A stretch of 64,000 bases of DNA, from assembly GCF_963422355.1 (NCBI RefSeq), contig NC_085089.1, positions 660,001 to 724,000 of the forward strand, written 5' to 3'. The position numbers were made by a program, and so were the translations under genes. This DNA comes from Corticium candelabrum. Taxonomy: Eukaryota; Porifera; Homoscleromorpha; Homosclerophorida; Plakinidae. How positions within the stretch are numbered: the first letter of the stretch is position 1; each line of letters starts with the position of its first letter. Shown here in pieces: positions 57,204-64,000 of the stretch. The notes below the pieces were generated by a model that searched no databases, was not told the origin of the DNA, and worked only from the letters and a program-made list of their open reading frames with translations.

Positions 57204-59851
57204 CTTACCGATTCCCACTCACCACAAATATATGGCCCTATTAAACAATCCAACTGTGATACTCTCAACTAACTGTGATAAATAATTTTTTTACTGCTGA
57301 GCTCTCACCAGCTCTTAAAATAACAACAAGTCCAACTTCATTTGACAACCGTAGAAACTCCTCCAGGTCTGCATTGCCAGCAAAGTTGAACTTTCCTTCG
57401 TCTTCTTCATGAACATTCCATGCAACATACCTGTACAGTACAATACAATCGTTAATAACAAACATCAGCGTCAGCAAGTTGTAAAACAAAAACAATTTGT
57501 AAAATAATCATTGTTAATTAAGAGGTCAATCTTTTCCTTTATGCAGTTAATATTTTACTTTATGAAGTCAATCATTAATTTACTCAATGAAGTCGGTTTT
57601 TACTCACTGGGGTCAGTCTCTTACTTTGTAAGATCAGTTTATTACTCTAGCTATAAGGTAGGTACTGTAAATCAAGAAAATTTCAATGTCAATTAATTTT
57701 TTTGCCACTTCCTCAAAAAAGGAAAATTTAAACAGTGAAATTAAAATAACAGTGAGACACATTTTTAACAGGCATGGAGCCCTACCCTGTTGGCATAGGA
57801 TAGTAGTACCTTCAGTGATGAATTTCGCACCCACAATGAAGACAAAGAGGTGAGATCATGTTTCAAGCAGCAAGAGAACATTGGCTTCTTCCTGTTAGAT
57901 GTTACAACTTGCTACTTGCCCTATATCTAGAGTATGTAGCAGTAGCCTGCCCATTCGCATAGGCGAAAATAGAATTCTATCTGATGATACGTTCAAAAGG
58001 CAAAAAAAGTAAAATTTTTGAGTGACAAAATTTTCTTAATTAAGCATTATGAGTAAAAGCCCGACTTCATAAAGTAATACTGGCCTCGACTTTGATATAA
58101 AACGATTGAGAAACTAAACCATTCACAAATGGTCTAAACCGTTTGCAAATTCGCATTTGGTTAGACCATTTCCAAATCGGTTAGACCATATGCGAACACT
58201 AGATAACCGATCGAGGATCTAAACCAATTCGCGAATGGTCTAGACCATTTACAAATAGGTTAGCACCCTTAAAGTTTTAATACACAACAATAGCTAATAT
58301 TGTTAAACTTCAAATGTCAAAGTAGCATCAGTTAACAAAATTAGAAAAGATTTGATGAAGATGCCATGCACTGATGCCAAAAGTTTGTTAAGTATCATAT
58401 AACTCAACAACAATGATTGCTTATGGAGGAGCAAATGAAGAAGAGTTTGCATTCTCAGTATTATGTAACAATTGTCTCCAGAGCCAATGACAACATGATT
58501 GACACCGACTGGTCAAATGGCTGTTGTCCAACATGCTGAAGGCAGAATCAGAAGGTTTACGATAGCTTTACAAAACCAAGTCGTATACCTAGATAGCACT
58601 CCATTGTAAATTCTGGAAATCAAAATCCTACAGTCTGTAGAAAATGCAATTGAAAGCAGAATATTTCCTTTACATATACCATGCAATCTTTGCACAATCA
58701 TCTGATCAATCAAGGTGACAACAGTTGACCAAACTATAGGTGTGACATTCGAGATGGTAACATGCTAGAAGGAGATTATGAACTTGTCCTCCATACAAGA
58801 GACAACTCCCAGGCACAGATCGATCTAGGTATGATGCACTTGGCAAAAGTCTAAATCTTTGAGAATTAAGCAGGTGCGAAGAAATCTGTATTCTATAATA
58901 ATAAACAAGCAAAGTTACAAGAATATTTTTGTACATCAAATGAATAGAAAATCATTTGCAACAGTCAAAATCATTCGGGTTCCCAATATCTGAAATATTC
59001 AAATGGCTTAAACCATTCACAAACGGTTTACCTTCCTAAACCATTCGCAAACGGTCTAAACTATTTGAGAATGGTCTGCATTATAAGGTCTAACCGATTC
59101 GGAAACGGTTTAACCAAATGTGAATTCGCAAACGGTTTAAACCATTTGCGAACTGTTTAGTTTTGCAATTGGTTTATACCAACCTCATACAATGATCGCT
59201 GCTGGCAAGGTAGTTTGACACTGATTCACATGCCATAATTAAGAGTACACTTTTCCACTGACGTCTACTGCTCTAGAGTTTGTGCAGCAGGAACACCAAC
59301 AACATGAAAACTGTCTCTCTGATGCTCCGTTCATTCACATTGACAACTGGTAACAGGCCAGGTTGTCCAAATTTTCAAAATCCTAAGCATATTTCTAGAT
59401 TTGCCACACTTTGCTGCACGGGATTCAGAAATAGACAATTTAAATTATCAGCAAAATGTTGGGGAAATCCCCCCCCCCGGAAATGAATGTGCTTCCCGGG
59501 CCTCCGTTCGATCTCCCTGATGCTACCTGCAGCTGCTATAGCTAGATCCGCCCGAGTCGTCGTACTGCCCGCCCGCGCGCTGTCAAAATGCATTTCGATC
59601 CGTTTCATGAACACGTCTACGTACGTCTGAACTGCGTTGAGTCCGGCTGCGCGCATCTTCAACAGCCTGTCTTTCCAGTAGGCGCTTGGCACGCGAAAAT
59701 AGTGGAAACTTCCAGAGACGTAACGAAATGGTTTGCCATCTCTCACAAACCGGTCATTGTCATAATCAATAGTAAACGAACGAGTCGCATTTGATCCAGA
59801 CGATGCACCAACGAGAAGAAGCAACAGGCTGACAAGAATCTCACAAGACAT
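50952..59851 (-). CDS. GLB1: Beta-galactosidase, glycoside hydrolase family 35
   Basis: A lysosomal or secreted exo-beta-galactosidase. The N-terminal signal peptide is [19 protein letters not shown]. Exons resolved in phase: 59625-59851, 57309-57430, 57209-57237, 56984-57044, 56825-56919, 55617-55797, 54919-54977, 54011-54132, 53906-53946, 53267-53388, 53128-53199, 52862-52951 and 52683-52799. Further exons lie between 52640 and 50952, some borders unresolved (about 52380-52670). Motifs: [52 protein letters not shown]. Catalytic acid/base Glu in VENEYGSF and nucleophile Glu in [28 protein letters not shown] and [12 protein letters not shown] follow. C-terminal beta domains contain [37 protein letters not shown] and LELIESPC. 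The catalytic residues look intact. Intron 1 (2.2 kb) contains a fold-back element. Confidence 0.9.
53553..53630. repeat. (TG)n microsatellite
   Basis: TG tract with GAGTG interruptions in a beta-galactosidase intron. Confidence 0.9.
54812..54896. mobile_element. 85-bp perfect palindrome (micro-MITE)
   Basis: The 36-bp arms (54812-54847 and 54861-54896) are exact reverse complements around a 13-base centre, tatctgagtatct. The arm starts TAGCCAGACCATCTCC, which shares the TAGCC..CCAGACC end of the elements at 4988 and 46304. Similarity continues outward for about eight more bases with two mismatches (gtctcgca and cgcaagac). It lies in a beta-galactosidase intron, close to the donor at 54918. 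Confidence 0.7.
55203..55590. repeat. (CA)n/(CACGTG) higher-order microsatellite
   Basis: Nearly 390 bp of CA with regularly placed cacgtgca and catacaca words. A block of about 45 bp (gacacacatgcacacgtgca...) is tandemly duplicated. In a beta-galactosidase intron, ending 26 bp from an exon. Confidence 0.9.
57090..57202. repeat. (CA)n microsatellite between two short introns' exons
   Basis: CA tract with CACG interruptions, ending six bases before the donor of the 29-nt exon 57209-57237. Confidence 0.9.
58095..59179. mobile_element. Fold-back element with palindromic subterminal repeats
   Basis: About 150-bp inverted repeats (58095-58250 and about 59000-59179) bound this 1.1-kb segment in beta-galactosidase intron 1. 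The left end starts ATATAAAACGATTGAGAAAC and the right end, reverse-complemented, reads GTATAAACCAATTGCAAAAC. Both continue with strings of 18-22 bp near-palindromes of the form taaaccrtttgcraatggtyta. Such arrays are typical of subterminal transposase-binding repeats. The core (58270-58990) has no recognisable gene. Confidence 0.65.
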
Positions 59852-60280
59852 CGTAAATCAAGGGAGATGCGCGTGCTCGTCAGACGGCACGCCTACGCAT
59901 CATTAAATCGGAGCGAGAACGATTGCAAGCGTATCTATACACTCAGTAACTGTAGTCTAGCATCTATCTGCACACTAACAATTTATAGCTGCTGCGTGTT
60001 TAGTGTGCATTCTGGCTCAATCTTAGCTTCGTTTCGCATTTTTAATTAGAGAAATTGTTTGCCCATGAACCTGCATGAGCAATTGACACATTATATATTG
60101 CTACAGTGTACAAACTTGGATTTTCTGAGCAGCAATTAGCTCCAGCTATTGATCTCAACAACATTCTAAAACACTAATAACCGCAAACTTATCTGTCACA
60201 GTTGGTCAAACGACACCATAAAACAGCATACATAAGCTCATGCACAAAAAGTTAGTAATACCACATTTGGTCAGTTGCTG
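59852..60280. other. Spacer between beta-galactosidase and the Hint-domain gene
   Basis: Presumed beta-galactosidase promoter and the 3' UTR of the Hint gene. Nothing else is seen. Confidence 0.5.
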
Positions 60281-63200
60281 TTACTCCTGGGTGCTGTCCT
60301 TGTGTTGATTTTGCCAAACTGCATTGGGGGTTGGCAGCTGATTAACAAATGTCACGCCAGTACCTTTTATCCATTTGTCAATTGGAGTGTCTGGTGGCTT
60401 CGACTTTTTGTGTAGAAACATCAACACAATGGAAACAATCACACCGACAATGGCTACCACTGCCCCCACAATAGGAATGACTGCTCCAGCAATAAATTCA
60501 CTCAATGCAATAGCGCCAAGTTCACCAGCAAGAGCAATAGTCTCAGCAGCAAACCCAATGCCAGCGGCCACAACATTGATGATATCTAAGACTTTAATAG
60601 CTATTGGTTGGTTGGTTTTAAAATCTTCACTGACTTGAAATCCCATGGAAACAACTGCCGCACCCATTGCTACCACATTTGTCAGTCGAGCAACCTTACC
60701 TGCAACACTGAAGTTCTCCCAGATGCGTACAGCTTGTACATCCTCAGCAGCAACTGCACCTGCTGCACCTGTGCCTGGATGGCTCAGATCTCCCAAGTCC
60801 ATTTCAGCATTGTATTCTACTGCTGTCTCATCCATGTAATGACCCCAGAGCTCTTGCAAATCTTCTGCTTCAAAGACGGATTCAAACGTAAACATGTCTT
60901 CAAAATTAAATGCATCCATCAGACCATTCCAGGCTTTTTCTGCTTTAGCAATGACATCTGACAGCACAGCAGAACCCTGAGCTATAATTGCAACCTTTTG
61001 GTCAGTTCGAAAAGTGTTCCAATTGTTCCCCAGAACCACAAGACTCATGATAGAAACCCCAATTGTAGTGATCCATACTGCATGCCCAAATAAGGTAACT
61101 AAAGCTGATCCAAGTTTAGTAGTTTTGGGATACGTTTCACCAATCTTTGACCACCAATCACTTAGACGTTGCCACACTGGCTGGTCACGATTGGCACTCA
61201 TAAAGACAGCACATTCCTCCCATAAGCTTTGAAATTTAGAAACAAATGCTTGTGCATTCTCGGAATTTGATTCTGTAATAGCTGAACGCACTTGAGAAAC
61301 AATTTCTGCTTTGATTTGGGCAGATAATTTGATTGATGGATCGTCAGCATCAATCAAATTGACAAGCTTTGTGATGATTGCTGGGACAATTGTCTTCATT
61401 AATGCAGCGTTCAAAGAGCCAAAGTGCTGTCGCATGTAATTAGTTTGAACTTCAAGAACCCTTGCACAGAGATCTGTTGCATACGATTTGCCTGGTGCCA
61501 AAGCATATAGAATCATGCAGAGTTTATTGAGCTGGCTGTTGTCCGAGACAGCCGTGAGAACAGCCAGTCCATTGACATAGTCTGTACTGCTGACATACTT
61601 GTACAGCTTGTCTGCCCAGTCAGCTGGATTGTCATTCAAGTAGCGCTGCAATGCTGGCAAGGACTCCGTAAAGGCAATACGAGCCACCCCGTTGTTGACA
61701 AAATCAAATGCAGGATCTTGTGACAGGATGTTGGTTGCTTTACTTGCATCTGCTGTAACTACCTCATCAGCTTTGCCAGATCCCTGCCAAAAGTAGTGCA
61801 ACCGCTCTTTTGTAGTCGTTACTCCACCATCCACCCCACTGAAGTCCTTTTCCAGTTGGGATGAACCACTCAGTGCCTGTACGGCATAAGCTCTAAAGAA
61901 TTTCTCAGCAAGAAATTTCCTTGCCTTGCTGCCATTTGTTGGATCATCAATAATTGCTTGTTCTTCAGAACTCAGTGTTGGTGGCGTGTCATCCAGTAGA
62001 GTAGCCAATGTGTTAGAGTCAACAGTTGCCTTCATCAGGTTTGTTATCTTGGCAAATGAAAGCTTGTTTACTTGTTCACTGTCTGGTGGTGCCATCTCTG
62101 CCAGTTCTTCTGTGCTCATCGGTATTTCACTTTCCATCAGTTTCATGGATGATGCAGCCCATGCTGGTGTGGCAGCAGTTAGAGGTTGAGCAGGTACACT
62201 GAGCATTTGTGCAGATTCTGATGTACCGTTGTCCATTTGGTCACTGTCTGATGAGGTCATTTCTGCCAGCCCTTCTGTGCTCATTGGCATTCCACTTTCT
62301 GCCAGTTTCATGGATGAAGCAGCAAACACTGGTGTGGTACAAGTTAGAGGTTGTACATAGTCACTGTGCGTTTCATCAGACTTCGACGAGACGGGAACTT
62401 GATGACTCACAGACAAATCCCAGGCTGAATGCTCATGAGCTGTTGCAATGATGCCAGTCCACTTGCATCCTTCACCTTTGCCATTCCTCATTGTAGAATC
62501 ATACTTGTAAAGAGTGCCATTTACTGACTTAAAGTCGTGTGACACGAGACCATCTCCACTGTGCCAACCAATGGCGAAGCTGTACTGACCAAAGTCTAAT
62601 TGCACTTGAAGCTGACCATTTTGCATAGTAAGAGTGCATACCTTTGACAACATTTTGTTTGTTGCACTTGTTGATGGGTTGCAGGGATCACTTAAAAATG
62701 CAGTAGGGGCACCAATGTCCAGCCCTGTGTGCATTTGGAACCAGTTGATCCATGCGTCGCCATCCAGATATTTTGTGTTGTGTGTGTTTTCAGCACTTAC
62801 TGCATACCTTTCTTCTACAGCTTCAACTCTTGAATTGTCTTCAGACAATCTACATTTGACTGCAAACCCACCTAAACCAGATGGATGCATGCGAAACAAT
62901 ATTATGGATGGCAAAAATCTGGCAACCACAAAACCATCATCTGTAAAATAAGCATCATGAGCAACTTGTTGATCCAGTGCAACTTTGCCTTGCACCATAT
63001 ACAGCTTGCCACACTCTGGAACCACTTCCCGATGCTTATCTGACCGAAGATGAGTGTGAGTTGAAATTGGTGCAGTGGACTCATCTACCCTGTGCAGCTT
63101 GTATGTCAGATGAGAAATGTGGTGTGCTCGAAATAGTGAAGAATAGTGACGATAGAAATGGTTGTTACGCTGATGCTTGTGAGGTACTGTATGCTTCATT

Positions 63201-64000
63201 TCATCGACAGCGCGAGCAATTCCATAAAGTGGCCAATCAGAACCTATAGCTTGACTTAAGCCTGATGCAGAAGTATAGAGTGCTGCATGGAGTTGCTGAC
63301 GATCGATGTGGTGCATGTGCTTAGCACTAGCAAGACGATGAGTCAGTCGTGCCGACGTCAATTCTGGATAGTTTACTCCAACTAGAAATCCATTGGCATG
63401 ATAAGAGCGACCTCCTTCACGAAAGTGGAGACCATAGATAACTGGTTTTCTGACAACATGCTCAGTGATTTCTTGGACCCTAATGGGAGTATAGTTGATT
63501 TTGACTTTGAATGGCTTGTGTTTCTTCACTTTAGCGTGTTGTACTTGAAACACTGTAGAGCCAACACCCAACATCTTAGCTTTCAACCATTCATTCTCTG
63601 CATTAGCACATCGAGGACAAACAGCACACCAGCCTCCTTCTACTGTCCAGAATGGATGAGCTTTAGTAAAAAATGGACTGAAGTCCATGTGACTGTGTTG
63701 TGCTTTGATCCCATAGATGACAATATCTTCAGTCATTTGATGAACTACTGGTTCATCCGAGACCACAGACAAAGAACCATTATGAGAAATGACAAGATCT
63801 CCTTCCTTTACATTCTCAATGGGAACATGTTCAACAGACCTGCCATCACTGGTAATCATCAAGACTATAGTGCCTGCCAAAAAGCAGCCGCCTCCACCTC
63901 CACTACTGCCAGACATAGTCCTGTGGTTGTTGGGTGAGTTAACGAATATGGCATTGAGATATGGTTGCTTCTGAGAGTTGAGCCAACTCTCCACTCCTGC
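60281..64000 (-). CDS. Large intronless ORF: Hint-domain protein with C-terminal membrane segments (5' end may lie outside)
   Basis: A single open frame of more than 1200 codons runs to the window edge. The first in-frame ATG is 63914-63916. Just after it, GGGGGCFLAGTIVLM opens a Hint (hedgehog/intein) module. It has the block A Cys, then PIENVKEGDLVISHNG, a T-x-x-H motif in FTKAHPFWTVEGGW, and the closing block VIYGLHFREGGRSYHANGFL. The intein-type His-Asn end is replaced by VGVN, closer to hedgehog-type Hint domains. Downstream are an unrecognised middle, two 55-residue direct repeats (ASSMKLAESGMPMSTE and ASSMKLMESEIPMSTE, at about 62258 and 62093), a helical region and several hydrophobic segments (WITTIGVSIMSLVVLG; IINVVAAGIGFAAETIALAG; AVIPIVGAVVAIVGVIVSIV LMFL), then a basic anchor and short polar tail. 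Its lack of introns contrasts with every other long gene here. Function unknown. Confidence 0.75.
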   Translation of the reverse strand, partial: AGVESWLNSQKQPYLNAIFVNSPNNHRTMSGSSGGGGGCFLAGTIVLMITSDGRSVEHVPIENVKEGDLVISHNGSLSVVSDEPVVHQMTEDIVIYGIKAQHSHMDFSPFFTKAHPFWTVEGGWCAVCPRCANAENEWLKAKMLGVGSTVFQVQHAKVKKHKPFKVKINYTPIRVQEITEHVVRKPVIYGLHFREGGRSYHANGFLVGVNYPELTSARLTHRLASAKHMHHIDRQQLHAALYTSASGLSQAIGSDWPLYGIARAVDEMKHTVPHKHQRNNHFYRHYSSLFRAHHISHLTYKLHRVDESTAPISTHTHLRSDKHREVVPECGKLYMVQGKVALDQQVAHDAYFTDDGFVVARFLPSIILFRMHPSGLGGFAVKCRLSEDNSRVEAVEERYAVSAENTHNTKYLDGDAWINWFQMHTGLDIGAPTAFLSDPCNPSTSATNKMLSKVCTLTMQNGQLQVQLDFGQYSFAIGWHSGDGLVSHDFKSVNGTLYKYDSTMRNGKGEGCKWTGIIATAHEHSAWDLSVSHQVPVSSKSDETHSDYVQPLTCTTPVFAASSMKLAESGMPMSTEGLAEMTSSDSDQMDNGTSESAQMLSVPAQPLTAATPAWAASSMKLMESEIPMSTEELAEMAPPDSEQVNKLSFAKITNLMKATVDSNTLATLLDDTPPTLSSEEQAIIDDPTNGSKARKFLAEKFFRAYAVQALSGSSQLEKDFSGVDGGVTTTKERLHYFWQGSGKADEVVTADASKATNILSQDPAFDFVNNGVARIAFTESLPALQRYLNDNPADWADKLYKYVSSTDYVNGLAVLTAVSDNSQLNKLCMILYALAPGKSYATDLCARVLEVQTNYMRQHFGSLNAALMKTIVPAIITKLVNLIDADDPSIKLSAQIKAEIVSQVRSAITESNSENAQAFVSKFQSLWEECAVFMSANRDQPVWQRLSDWWSKIGETYPKTTKLGSALVTLFGHAVWITTIGVSIMSLVVLGNNWNTFRTDQKVAIIAQGSAVLSDVIAKAEKAWNGLMDAFNFEDMFTFESVFEAEDLQELWGHYMDETAVEYNAEMDLGDLSHPGTGAAGAVAAEDVQAVRIWENFSVAGKVARLTNVVAMGAAVVSMGFQVSEDFKTNQPIAIKVLDIINVVAAGIGFAAETIALAGELGAIALSEFIAGAVIPIVGAVVAIVGVIVSIVLMFLHKKSKPPDTPIDKWIKGTGVTFVNQLPTPNAVWQNQHKDSTQE

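Noticed and set aside
60281-64000. Hedgehog ligand or inserted intein
   Set aside because: No hedgehog signalling domain is visible before the Hint module. An intein would interrupt a recognisable host protein and end in His-Asn, which is not seen.

Overview
The window is nuclear DNA of an animal. Its genes are intron-rich and include animal or ciliate-cell housekeeping genes (axonemal dynein light chain, proteasome alpha-7, ATG14, ACF1/BAZ1A, TBP, INO80, beta-galactosidase). Introns are mostly 50-400 bp, and long (CA)n, (TA)n and GACA-type microsatellites lie in introns and spacers. Spacing is compact, the innate-immune architectures are unusual, and a Hint-domain protein is present. Together these suggest an early-branching metazoan such as a sponge. 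That placement is inference and no species can be named. Gene models were built by hand from splice sites and reading phase. Where stated, exon lengths sum to a whole number of codons.

Layout. 1-9 kb: 3' end of DNAL1 (+); PSMA3 (-, 12 exons, 255 aa), whose introns hold a tRNA-derived SINE, a long-TIR MITE and CA minisatellites; then two tandem small subunits of serine palmitoyltransferase (+), the first sharing a 112-bp divergent promoter with PSMA3. 9.4-12.8 kb: ATG14 (-), with a MITE in an intron. 13.2-20.2 kb: BAZ1A/ACF1 (-, 14 exons, 1453 aa), divergent from TBP (+, 21.2-23.0 kb).

23.5-35.3 kb: three consecutive minus-strand genes that look like innate-immune signalling components. They encode a CARD-ankyrin-coiled-coil protein (856 aa), a TIR-like protein with a possible C-terminal PDZ ligand (348 aa), and a 1003-aa TIR-PDZ-TIR-PDZ-PDZ-CARD-coiled-coil protein. 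In the last, every TIR, PDZ or CARD domain sits on a phase-1-symmetric exon module. I know of no described protein with this architecture. It is the best candidate here for an undescribed system: TIR and CARD death-fold modules joined by PDZ scaffolding, next to a partner with a PDZ-ligand-like tail.

35.7-45.5 kb: INO80 (-, more than 30 exons), with an intron-containing tRNA-Lys(CUU) inside one intron. 46.3-49.5 kb: a 3.2-kb element with 41-bp perfect terminal inverted repeats. It carries a decayed gene fragment clearly similar to the N-terminal region of vertebrate RAG1 (cysteine pairs plus RING-like motif). 49.7-59.9 kb: a lone exon of a single-pass membrane protein, then a GH35 beta-galactosidase (-) with a palindromic MITE and a fold-back element in its introns. 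60.3-64 kb: a very long intron-free ORF (-) with an N-terminal Hint (hedgehog/intein) domain and C-terminal membrane segments, running off the window end.

No LTR retroelement, endogenous virus, Polinton or CRISPR array was recognised.
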